Below, piece by piece: positions 1-6,920 of a DNA stretch of 26,836 bases (within the stretch, counting starts at the first letter, position 1; each line of letters opens with the position of its first letter). Below the pieces are notes generated by a model. The model saw nothing but the letters and a program-made list of their open reading frames with translations, was not told the origin of the DNA and did not search any database. This stretch comes from Nitrospinaceae bacterium. GTDB taxonomy: Bacteria > Nitrospinota > Nitrospinia > Nitrospinales > VA-1. The stretch spans positions 1 to 26,836 of the forward strand of contig JAJDBA010000346.1 in assembly GCA_029261675.1 (NCBI GenBank). Reading direction: 5' to 3'. Position numbers and translations under genes: made by a program.

Positions 1-196
1 CCCCCTTTGTAAAGCCTACTATTTTGGGTCCGAATCCGAGGGCAAATTTTTCTACAACAACGCCGAATTTACGCGCAGCCAGGAAATGGCCCAACTCGTG
101 AACAAAAATGAGGGCAGCAAGTCCTGCTAAAAAAGCCAGCATCTTGGTGCTGAAATCAAGGATTGCATCTAAAGGTAATATAGATAGTTCAAACAT
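1..196 (-). CDS. rseP: RseP-type site-2 zinc metalloprotease, N-terminal part (runs off the window)
   Basis: The first 65 codons of a membrane protease that would cut transmembrane substrates inside the inner membrane, as RseP does with anti-sigma factors in E. coli. The start is ATG at 196. A hydrophobic segment at about residues 18-32 leads into HELGH (residues 33-37), the zinc-binding HExxH motif of the M50 family, and then FGVVVEKFALGFGPKIVGF, the usual RseP continuation. The second zinc ligand and the PDZ domains lie outside the window. The gene starts 3 nt after the lolA stop, so it is probably cotranscribed with purN and lolA. RseP genes often sit beside dxr, cdsA or uppS; what lies downstream here cannot be seen. 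The family call is firm; the exact substrate is unknown. Confidence 0.9.
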   Translation of the reverse strand, partial: MFELSILPLDAILDFSTKMLAFLAGLAALIFVHELGHFLAARKFGVVVEKFALGFGPKIVGFTKG

Positions 197-199
197 TTT

Positions 200-856
200 T
201 TAGTGGGGTTTTGTATAGTCCAAGACCTCTACATTAGCAGGTGCTTGAAACTGAAAGGTTTTTTCAGGGATTTCTCTATTTGTTTTTATGTTGCTGAAAC
301 GTATTTCTGTTTTGTTTCCTAATTTATCATACACGGTTGACCCTGTGATTTGGTAGCTTTTCTTATCTGCGAATAAATGTAAACGTGTCAGAGCCTGGTC
401 ATCTGCTTTTGGGATGAGCGTTATGTTAATGGGATCTTGATCCAAGTTCACACTTTCAACATTAAAGGATTGCGTCAACTTTCCTTTTCCGGCTAAAAAA
501 AGAGCAGGAGTGTTTGATGAGTAGATACTTTCAATGGGTACCTTGGTGGCTTGTTCTTCGTCAGGGACATAAAGCCAGAGTGTGCTTCCATTGCTGATTA
601 AAATCTGGGTGTCAGGTTCGCCATAACTCCATTTCATCTTCCCTGGTTTTTTAATAGAAACGGTTCCCTTTACATCTTGCGTTTTGTCCATCATTTTGAT
701 GTAGGATTTTTGAATAAAGTCAGCTTCATAAGTTAGAACTTTTTCATAGTTCCTTTGGACAGCGTCCAAGGTATGCTGCTCGGGAGTTTCAGCCTGACTC
801 ATGTTTGCACTTAATAGGATAAAAATAAATGCTATGAATTTTACAAAATAGGTCAA
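200..856 (-). CDS. lolA: Outer-membrane lipoprotein carrier protein LolA
   Basis: Periplasmic chaperone that takes lipoproteins from the LolCDE ABC transporter to the outer membrane. From the TTG at 856 the protein is 218 aa, with a Sec signal of about 22 residues (hydrophobic core FVKFIAFIFILLSA, likely cleavage after SQA). Family features follow: YEADFIQKSY near the N-terminus, a central VKGTVSIKKPGKMKWSY strand pair, and a LWLYVPDEEQ segment. The TTG was chosen because AAGGA lies 8 nt upstream and because it leaves only 1 nt after the purN stop. A longer reading frame from a TTG at 904 would overlap purN by 47 nt and put 16 extra basic residues before the signal. Gene order purN-lolA-rseP suggests one transcript. 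Family call from the overall pattern; no alignment was run. Confidence 0.88.
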   Translation of the reverse strand: MTYFVKFIAFIFILLSANMSQAETPEQHTLDAVQRNYEKVLTYEADFIQKSYIKMMDKTQDVKGTVSIKKPGKMKWSYGEPDTQILISNGSTLWLYVPDEEQATKVPIESIYSSNTPALFLAGKGKLTQSFNVESVNLDQDPINITLIPKADDQALTRLHLFADKKSYQITGSTVYDKLGNKTEIRFSNIKTNREIPEKTFQFQAPANVEVLDYTKPH

Positions 857-857
857 T

Positions 858-1484
858 TTAATTTTCCTTGGTTTTTTGTGTAACACGTCGACCAGAAAAC
901 TCAAGTTTGTCTTCTATTATTAGCCGGATGGCCTCGGGATAAATGATGTGCTCCTGTTCTAATATTCTGTCAGAAAGCGATTGTGCATCGTCATCATCGT
1001 GAATAGGTACAACGGCCTGTAAAATAATTGCGCCACCATCGACTTCCTCATTTACAAAGTGAACGGTGCAGCCAGAAAACTTCACTCCATGTTCCAGTGC
1101 TTTTTCTTGTACATTCAATCCTGGAAAAGCGGGAAGTAGGGAGGGATGTATGTTGATAATTTTTCCAGAAAAAGCTTCGATGAAATTTTTTCCCAGTATG
1201 CGCATGAATCCAGCAAGACAAATCAAATCAATAGATTTGGTTTGTAATAGTTCGATCATATGTTTTTCATAATCATCGCGTTTGGAGAATTTTTTTGGGT
1301 CGAGAAAAACAGTTTCCAATCCGTGTTTTTTTCCGCGCTGCAAAGCATACGCATCTGGCACGTTGCTCAAAATCAGGGAGATTTCTGCTGGCAGATATTT
1401 TTTTTCTATGCTGTCAATAATGGCTTGCAGATTTGAGCCGCGGCCGGAAACTAAAACGGCGAGTTTGAATTTTTCCGATGGCAT
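858..1484 (-). CDS. purN: Phosphoribosylglycinamide formyltransferase (GAR transformylase)
   Basis: Transfers a formyl group from 10-formyltetrahydrofolate to GAR in de novo purine synthesis; cytoplasmic. The 208 aa length is normal for PurN. Visible signatures are the phosphate-binding loop VSGRGSNLQA (residues 12-21), the folate-site segment NIHPSLLPAFPG (111-122) with catalytic Asn111 and His113, and HFVNEEVDGG with Asp149. These match E. coli Asn106, His108 and Asp144 with a constant offset. The start is ATG at 1484; no good Shine-Dalgarno sequence precedes it. Its stop is followed after 1 nt by the lolA start, so the two are probably translationally coupled. No purM lies upstream, unlike the common purMN pairing; the upstream 396 nt hold no gene. 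Confidence 0.95.
   Translation of the reverse strand: MPSEKFKLAVLVSGRGSNLQAIIDSIEKKYLPAEISLILSNVPDAYALQRGKKHGLETVFLDPKKFSKRDDYEKHMIELLQTKSIDLICLAGFMRILGKNFIEAFSGKIINIHPSLLPAFPGLNVQEKALEHGVKFSGCTVHFVNEEVDGGAIILQAVVPIHDDDDAQSLSDRILEQEHIIYPEAIRLIIEDKLEFSGRRVTQKTKEN
865..869 (-). promoter_or_regulatory. Ribosome binding site that decides the lolA start
   Basis: On the minus strand AAGGA lies inside the end of purN, 8 nt before the TTG at 856. It favours that TTG over the upstream TTG at 904, which has only a weak AGAAGA before it. Confidence 0.5.
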
Positions 1485-1880
1485 TTAAAATAGGTGTTCT
1501 ATTGTAGATACAGAAGAGATTCGTTGATTATTGATTTTTAGCTTAGCATTAACCTCTGTTTTAAATCAACGATTTCCCGAATCTACTGAAAGTAGCGAGG
1601 CTGATTGTGGTTATTTTGTCAATTATTGATAGATATTTGATAGATTTTGCCTGAAAAACATTAAATTAAGGGCTGTATGCGAACTAAATAGGCTATAATT
1701 TTTGTAATCATAATAAATTTAGGTGTTTATATTGAAATAGGACTGTAACTTACTTGTAGCATTTTTATTTGTTCTAGTGTGTAAAATGATAAATATCAAA
1801 ATCTGGAAAGTCGTTTTTTTTTAGGACTGCCCCTCAATAGCATCATAACTATACTGATTTTTTTTTAAAGGTTAACCGAA
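1485..1880. other. Divergent intergenic region between purN and a response regulator gene
   Basis: 396 nt without a convincing gene on either strand; it must carry the promoters of the purN and response-regulator units. On the minus strand a perfect TTGACA lies at 1622-1617, but no good -10 box sits 16-19 nt downstream, so no purN promoter can be called firmly. On the plus strand TATAAT occurs at about 1693 without a recognisable -35 box. An imperfect inverted repeat (1517-1584) and a small hairpin (1583-1595, ctact-gaa-agtag) lie on the purN side. The last stretch before the GTG at 1881 is a T-rich run. Confidence 0.4.
1517..1584 (-). repeat. Imperfect inverted repeat in the probable purN leader
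   Basis: The left arm agattcgttgatt (1517-1529) matches two blocks on the right, aatcaacg (1564-1571) and cgaatct (1578-1584); the right arm has extra bases between its blocks. It sits 33-100 nt upstream of the purN ATG. It could be a leader hairpin or an operator. It does not resemble the enterobacterial PurR box, and its role is unknown. Confidence 0.3.
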
Positions 1881-2849
1881 GTGGAAAAAATAAAGGTGCT
1901 TTTACTCGAAGATAACGAATTAGATGTGGAAGTCATTGAAAGATTGGTTAAAACGCAGAACTTGGATTATGACATCAAAGCGGTTTCCACCTGCGCTGAA
2001 GCCAGGCAATGCTTAAGTGAAACGAATTATGATGTGGCTTTATTGGATTCGCATGTTCCCGATGCTTCAGGACTCAGCATTTTATCGGATTTGGGTGGTG
2101 TCCCAGCCATTATTATTACAGGTCAGGGAGATGAGGAAACTGCGGTTCGCGCATTGAAAGATGGGGCAAACGATTATTTAGTAAAAGACCATTCGGGGAT
2201 GTACCTGCATTTATTGCCAACGGTTGTTAAGGAAACAATTTTAAAGCAGCGTCTTCGGCAAGAAAAAGATAGAGCGGAAAAAGAACGGGAAAAACTTTTT
2301 CGGGAATTGGAGAAAGCTCATCGCGAATTGAAGGCGCTTTCGAGAATCGATCCTCTGACTAATCTTTCTAACCGACGAGATATTAAATACAAAATTGATT
2401 ATGAAATTTCACGCTTTGAAAGAAGTAATGAAACATTTTCTATCATTCTTGGTGATATAGATCGATTTAAAAAAATTCATTCGAAGCTGGGTGGTTCGGG
2501 GGCAGATAGTGTCATCGTTCAGATTGCGGAAAGTATAGTTAAAGAATGTCGGAAGGTAGATACCGTGGGTCGTTGGGGCACAGAAGCTTTTATGATTATT
2601 GTCCCAGAAACCCATTTGTCAGGTGCTGCTAGGCTGGCTGAAAACTTGCGCAAAACTTTTGAAGATAAAGTTTTTTTAATTGGGGATGAAAGTATTAAAG
2701 TTTCAATGAGTTTTGGTGTTGCGGCTTATGTGGAGGGACAATCCGTAAATTGGTTTACCGATAGAGTTGAGACTTTTTTGCTTAAAGCTAAAAGTTCTGG
2801 GGGGGATAAAGTTGTTTCACTTCCTTCGCAAGTACAAGTAAATGATTAA
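1881..2849 (+). CDS. Response regulator with degenerate GGDEF domain (possible c-di-GMP receptor)
   Basis: 322 aa with three parts. Residues 1-115 are a receiver domain: LEDN, phosphoacceptor Asp56 (VALLDSHVPD), Thr80 and Lys102. Residues 120-152 are a charged, probably coiled-coil linker. Residues 153-315 are a GGDEF fold starting DPLTNLSNRR. The GGDEF position reads GTEAF (233-237), so the catalytic Glu is Ala; FKKIND is FKKIHS. Synthesis of c-di-GMP is therefore unlikely. However, the inhibitory I-site RxxD is intact as RKVD (224-227), exactly five residues before the motif, so the domain may bind c-di-GMP as an effector. The start is GTG, with AAAGG about 9 nt upstream. A second receiver-GGDEF gene follows 141 nt downstream; no histidine kinase is nearby. 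The loss of activity is an inference from residues. Confidence 0.85.
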   Translation: MEKIKVLLLEDNELDVEVIERLVKTQNLDYDIKAVSTCAEARQCLSETNYDVALLDSHVPDASGLSILSDLGGVPAIIITGQGDEETAVRALKDGANDYLVKDHSGMYLHLLPTVVKETILKQRLRQEKDRAEKEREKLFRELEKAHRELKALSRIDPLTNLSNRRDIKYKIDYEISRFERSNETFSIILGDIDRFKKIHSKLGGSGADSVIVQIAESIVKECRKVDTVGRWGTEAFMIIVPETHLSGAARLAENLRKTFEDKVFLIGDESIKVSMSFGVAAYVEGQSVNWFTDRVETFLLKAKSSGGDKVVSLPSQVQVND

Positions 2850-2990
2850 ATGCTTTATTAATGCTGTTTTAAATAGAAAACCTATCACCTTGTAGCGTGA
2901 TTCCATGTTAAACTTCCGAACTGTTTTTTCCTTTAAAAGTACTGATTTTTCGATTTTTATTTAGCGTATTTTCTAAAAAATATAAAAAGT

Positions 2991-4412
2991 ATGAAAGAGC
3001 CTTTAAACATTTTAGTGATCGATGATGACGAGACAGACATTATGATAGTTCGTCGATTGTTTGCAAAAACAAATCTGAAAGTCAATGTTGAAGAGGCGAT
3101 TGATTGTAAGAGCGGAGTTGAAAAAATTAAAGCTCAGGATTTTGATTGCGCCTTGATCGATTATCACCTGCCTGATGCAAAGGGGCTTCAAGTTATTGAG
3201 CAATTACGTGAAGTAGATGGGAAGGAAATACCCATAATAGTTTTAACGGGAATGGGTAGTGAAGCGGTGGCAACAGAAGTTATGAAAAAGGGTGCGGCAG
3301 ATTACGTTTCAAAGAATGGACTCAATGGAGAGACTTTAGAGAGAAGCATTCGGAATGCTGTCCAGATTCATCAACTTCAGAGACAGGCGAAAGTAGCTGA
3401 GAGAGCACTTTTAGAAAGAGAAAAGCAGTATCGAACGATCATTGAAACTGTTTCCGATATTATTATTAGATTGGATGTTGATAGGAAAATTGAGTTTGTG
3501 AATCCTGCTGTCCGTTTTTTGGGGTACGAGCCTTCTGAAATGGTAGGTCAGCCCATAGAAAAGTTTGTAGAGAAATTGGAAGGTGTGAAGTATGAAGATG
3601 ATTTGGCTTCCCAAATTGCTACCCGAGGGGTTGGGCCTATGGCCACCAATAATTTAGAGGTGAGTTTTCTCGTTGAAACAGACTCTGCTTTATGGGAGCA
3701 AAATAGATCGGTGCCGGTTTTGATGGATGCTTTTGGTTTGTGGGATGTCCCAGATGAAGTAGTTTTTAAGCGTGGTAGCGAGAAAAACTTTTTGGGTACT
3801 TTATGCATAGCCCGAAATATAACTGAAGTCAAAGCCATGGAGCAGGAACTTCTTAGCGCTCAAGCTCGTTTGATTGGAGCAGTGGAAGAGCTGAAAGAGC
3901 TGGCGACAAAAGATGCTTTGACAGGTATAGCCAATCGTCGGTTTTTTGATGAATATCTAGAGAAAGAATGGAAAAGAGCACAAAGAGATCAAGATCCTTT
4001 TTCGATAGTTATGATCGATTTAGATTTCTTCAAGGTATATAACGATACCTATGGCCATCAACAAGGAGATTCCTGTTTAAAAGAAGTGGCGATCGCTATC
4101 GATGACGCAATGAAGCGGCCGGCGGATATGGCGGCGAGATATGGCGGCGAAGAATTTGCATTGATTCTTCCTGAAACCAATTCCGAGGGCGCTTTAAGCC
4201 TTGCTGAGAAGTTGAGGAAATCGATTTATGATTTAAATCTAGAGCATAAAAATAGTACTTGCGAAAACCGGGTAACGGTTAGTATTGGAGTAGCTACCTT
4301 GAAAGTGGATAAAGAAAGTGGTTTTTCTAATCTGATATCAAAAGCAGATAAAGCTTTGTATGTCGCGAAAGACAGTGGCCGTAATCGGGTATCTGTCTTT
4401 GGTGGGGAATAA
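2991..4412 (+). CDS. Response regulator with PAS region and intact GGDEF domain (diguanylate cyclase)
   Basis: 473 aa. The receiver domain (residues 4-125) has acidic DDD at 11-13, phosphoacceptor Asp57 (CALIDYHLPD), Thr86 and Lys108. A PAS domain begins at about 145 (YRTIIETVSDIIIRLD) and, with an insertion, ends near 280 (GTLCIARNITEVKAMEQEL, the usual PAS exit helix). The GGDEF domain (307-470) carries DALTGIANRR, DLDFFKVYNDTYGHQQGD and GGEEF at 385-389, so the A-site is complete. The I-site RPAD (376-379) is also present, giving feedback inhibition by c-di-GMP. Expected role: phosphorylation-dependent c-di-GMP synthesis in the cytoplasm. The receiver sequence resembles that of the preceding gene, suggesting duplication. 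The ATG has only a weak SD. The signal input is unknown because no kinase is adjacent. Confidence 0.92.
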   Translation: MKEPLNILVIDDDETDIMIVRRLFAKTNLKVNVEEAIDCKSGVEKIKAQDFDCALIDYHLPDAKGLQVIEQLREVDGKEIPIIVLTGMGSEAVATEVMKKGAADYVSKNGLNGETLERSIRNAVQIHQLQRQAKVAERALLEREKQYRTIIETVSDIIIRLDVDRKIEFVNPAVRFLGYEPSEMVGQPIEKFVEKLEGVKYEDDLASQIATRGVGPMATNNLEVSFLVETDSALWEQNRSVPVLMDAFGLWDVPDEVVFKRGSEKNFLGTLCIARNITEVKAMEQELLSAQARLIGAVEELKELATKDALTGIANRRFFDEYLEKEWKRAQRDQDPFSIVMIDLDFFKVYNDTYGHQQGDSCLKEVAIAIDDAMKRPADMAARYGGEEFALILPETNSEGALSLAEKLRKSIYDLNLEHKNSTCENRVTVSIGVATLKVDKESGFSNLISKADKALYVAKDSGRNRVSVFGGE

Positions 4413-4499
4413 AATTTAGACCTCCAAGATGAATTTTGGGGAATAAATTTAGGCTTATTGCTATCTCTAATACGGAATTAATATTCCACCCCTTTTTGT

Positions 4500-4543
4500 A
4501 ATCCGCTCGCCTGCTCTACCTCCCTGGCGAGCGGATTTTTTTT
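4500..4543 (+). terminator. Strong rho-independent terminator
   Basis: A perfect 12-bp stem (aatccgctcgcc at 4500-4511, ggcgagcggatt at 4526-4537) with a 14-nt loop is followed by a run of eight T (4536-4543). It ends transcription coming from the two response-regulator genes on the plus strand. The reverse direction has no T-run, so it is one-directional. Confidence 0.9.
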
Positions 4544-4690
4544 GCCTTCTTTCAGTATCTCCGATTTATCAATAAATTTGATCCATTCCTTACTTATTTT
4601 GCTAAAATCAAAGAGGTTTTTGGGGATTTCTGAAGGTAGACCCCAAACACCCATTGCTTGTAAAAAAAATCCTTTTATATTGAGGAAAAA

Positions 4691-5530
4691 ATGAAGGTAG
4701 AAGACGTTGTTGATGACTGGGTGGCTAGTCCGCCACATCTTTATTTTAAGCTCAAAGAGGTAATTGAGGACCCAGATAGCTCTTTCAAGGATATTGGAGA
4801 AGTGATTCTTCATGATCCTGCGCTCTCCGCCCGTATTCTAAAAATATCAAATAGCCCACTTTTTAATCCTGAATCGGAAGTAGAAACAATTGAGCATGCT
4901 CTGACTTTCATAGGAATGAATCAGTTGGAGGAGTTGGTGCTGGGAACAGCCGTAATGGAAAGTTTTAAGGGTATTCCTGTAGATATGATTGATATTAATT
5001 CATTCTGGAAGCATAGCATCGCTTGCGCTTTGACTGCCCGGTTGATCGCAGAACATATTCATGAGTCAGATTTGGAAAGATTTTATCTTCTGGGAATTTT
5101 GCATGACATAGGAAGTCTGGTTATTTATAAAAAAACTCCCAAAGCTGCTAAAGAGGCATTGCAATTAAGTGAAGAAAGTTCGAAATATTTATTTCAAGTC
5201 GAAACCCAGGTGCATGGCTTTAACCATGCCGAAGCAGGGGCTGCTTTATTTCAGGCATGGAAACTGCCGGAAAGATTAACAGAGGTGGTCGCTTGCCACC
5301 ATGATCCCATAAAAGCAAAAAACTATTCAAGGGACGCATCTATCGTTTATCTGGCAGATATCATTTCTCATGAGATAGACTTGCAAGGGACAGGTGAAGG
5401 GTTTTCCCCACCTATTGATGAAAAAATTCTTCAATCTGTTGGTCTCACCTCGCGAGATGTGTCTGCTGTAAAAAGCCAACTGCAAGACCAGTTCGAGCAA
5501 ACAGCAGAGGTGTTTCTATCTTCAAGCTAG
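4691..5530 (+). CDS. HDOD-domain protein (stand-alone)
   Basis: 279 aa, mostly one HDOD domain (about residues 12-210), a signalling fold related to HD phosphohydrolases and found in many bacterial regulators. Typical blocks are ILHDPALSARILKISNSPLF (40-59), ALTFIGMNQLEELV and FWKHSIACALTARLIA. Most HD-type metal-ligand positions are present: His108, His138-Asp139, His179, His203-His204 and Asp223. HDOD domains are usually viewed as non-catalytic, so these may bind metal without hydrolysis. The SD AGGA lies 4-5 nt before the ATG. The next gene, an exported ankyrin protein, starts 29 nt downstream on the same strand. There is no attached output domain, so a protein-protein signalling role is likely but the partner is unknown. 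Confidence 0.88.
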   Translation: MKVEDVVDDWVASPPHLYFKLKEVIEDPDSSFKDIGEVILHDPALSARILKISNSPLFNPESEVETIEHALTFIGMNQLEELVLGTAVMESFKGIPVDMIDINSFWKHSIACALTARLIAEHIHESDLERFYLLGILHDIGSLVIYKKTPKAAKEALQLSEESSKYLFQVETQVHGFNHAEAGAALFQAWKLPERLTEVVACHHDPIKAKNYSRDASIVYLADIISHEIDLQGTGEGFSPPIDEKILQSVGLTSRDVSAVKSQLQDQFEQTAEVFLSSS

Positions 5531-5549
5531 AGATTCTATGTAAGAATCT
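5531..5549 (+). repeat. Small hairpin between the HDOD and ankyrin genes, with a start-stop codon pair in its loop
   Basis: agattct (5531-5537) and agaatct (5543-5549) form a perfect 7-bp stem around atgta, immediately after the HDOD stop codon. The loop and first stem base read ATG TAA, a start codon followed at once by a stop. No T-run follows, so this is not a normal terminator. The next gene's GTG is 10 nt away and has no purine-rich SD (the spacer is ctccctccg), so the hairpin may influence its translation. Confidence 0.4.
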
Positions 5550-5559
5550 CCTCCCTCCG

Positions 5560-6915
5560 GTGAAAGTGTTGCAAAACTTATTTAACAGATTATTAATTAG
5601 TACATTTTTCTTTTTTTTAGTGCCTGCTATGGCAATTGCAGGCTTGGATGAATCCTTTTTGCAAGTGGTTTATGAAGGCGATAGTAAAGAGGCAGGGGCG
5701 CTTTTAGATTTAGGAGCAAATATTGAGTCGCGTACTCAAAAGGGAAGTACGGCACTGATAGTTGCGTCAGCGCGGAACGATTCTAAAATGGTCCGCTTTT
5801 TATTGAGTCGAGGGTCGAGAGTCAACTCTCGAAACCGCTATGATGATACGGCTCTATTGCTTTGCTCCACACGTGGCAATACCCGTTGTGTTAAAAGTCT
5901 TATTGAAGAAAAAGTGGACTTGAATACACGGAACATGCATGGCTGGAGCCCTCTTGCCCGGGCAGCACGTTATGGGCATTTGGAAACGATGCAGTTGTTG
6001 CTCAAGCATGGTGCGAATGTAGACATCCAGCTTAACGATGGTGCTACGCCGTTACTGATTGCTACCGGTGAAGAGCATTCGGGTGCCGTCCATCTTTTAC
6101 TAAACAACGGGGCGGATATTCATTCTAAAAATTATGATGGCACTGAACCTATCTTGCTTGCTGTTCTAACGGGTCGGAAAGACATTGTTGAGCTTCTGAT
6201 TTCGAAGGGTGCTGACCCCAATTCCCGAAATGCTTTTGGAGACCCACTTTTATTTTTAGCCATTGAACGAGATTTCGCAGACTGCGTTGAGCTGCTGCTG
6301 AACTCGGGGGTCGATGTGAATACTCTTAGCCCCAAAGGCTGGACGCCTCTTATGCGCTCAGCAAAGTTTGGACGGTTTCGATCCGCAAAAGCTTTAATCG
6401 AAAAAGGCGCAAATGTGAATTCTGCTAGTAAAGGTGGAGCCACTTCATTGATGATCGCTTCCGAACGTGGCGAGTTGGAATTTGTTAAATTGCTGTTAGA
6501 GCATCAGGCTGCTGTGAATGCAAAAAGTAAGAATGGCACAACCCCGCTTATCAGCGCGGCTGCCGGAGGGCATGAAGTTATTGTTGCCTATTTGCTAGAC
6601 AAAGGTGCCGACCTTCACACGGCAATAAAAAACGGGTCAACTGCCTTGATGGTCGCTGCAGAAAGAGGCCACCTGGAAACTGTAAAGGTGTTGATGCAGC
6701 AGGGGGCAAATGTTCAGGCTCGCAGTAATCGGGGTTGGACTCCATTAATGGTTGCCGCTGCGGGAGGACATACTGATATCACTCGCCTGTTTTTGGATGA
6801 AGGTGCTAAGTGGGATGTTAAGTCGAAAGCCGGTTGGACGACTCTAAAGGTGGCACTCAAATTGGGAAAAAAAGAAGTGGCACGACAGTTAATGGAAGCC
6901 GGGGCAAATCAATAA
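5560..6915 (+). CDS. Exported ankyrin-repeat protein (about 13 repeats)
   Basis: 451 aa. Residues 1-27 form a Sec signal peptide (basic NR, then LLISTFFFFLVPAMAIA), with likely cleavage before GLDES, placing the protein in the periplasm or beyond. The rest is a continuous array of 33-residue ankyrin repeats from about residue 30 to the C-terminus. Each shows the pattern G-x-TPL-x-x-A-x-x-G-H followed by LL-x-x-GA; WTPLM, GATPLL and STALMVAAERGHLETVK are clear examples. The first and last units are weaker, as expected of capping repeats. There is no other domain. The GTG start at 5560 was chosen over the GTG at 5566 without strong evidence, since neither has an SD. The gene probably shares a transcript with the HDOD gene. 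Ankyrin arrays bind proteins; the partner is unknown. Five nt separate its stop from the convergent lpxC-fusion stop. Confidence 0.9.
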   Translation: MKVLQNLFNRLLISTFFFFLVPAMAIAGLDESFLQVVYEGDSKEAGALLDLGANIESRTQKGSTALIVASARNDSKMVRFLLSRGSRVNSRNRYDDTALLLCSTRGNTRCVKSLIEEKVDLNTRNMHGWSPLARAARYGHLETMQLLLKHGANVDIQLNDGATPLLIATGEEHSGAVHLLLNNGADIHSKNYDGTEPILLAVLTGRKDIVELLISKGADPNSRNAFGDPLLFLAIERDFADCVELLLNSGVDVNTLSPKGWTPLMRSAKFGRFRSAKALIEKGANVNSASKGGATSLMIASERGELEFVKLLLEHQAAVNAKSKNGTTPLISAAAGGHEVIVAYLLDKGADLHTAIKNGSTALMVAAERGHLETVKVLMQQGANVQARSNRGWTPLMVAAAGGHTDITRLFLDEGAKWDVKSKAGWTTLKVALKLGKKEVARQLMEAGANQ

Positions 6916-6920
6916 TAGAT

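Noticed and set aside
1881..4412. Classical two-component operon
   Set aside because: No histidine kinase gene is present beside the two response regulators or elsewhere in the window.
4663..4690. TTGCTT and TATATT 16 nt apart just before the first HDOD gene
   Set aside because: Transcription would start at or inside the ATG and lose the good SD, so it is probably chance in an AT-rich stretch.
4478..4813. 111-codon minus-strand frame across the terminator and HDOD start
   Set aside because: It reads through the strong hairpin and the HDOD gene start, has no SD and no family resemblance.
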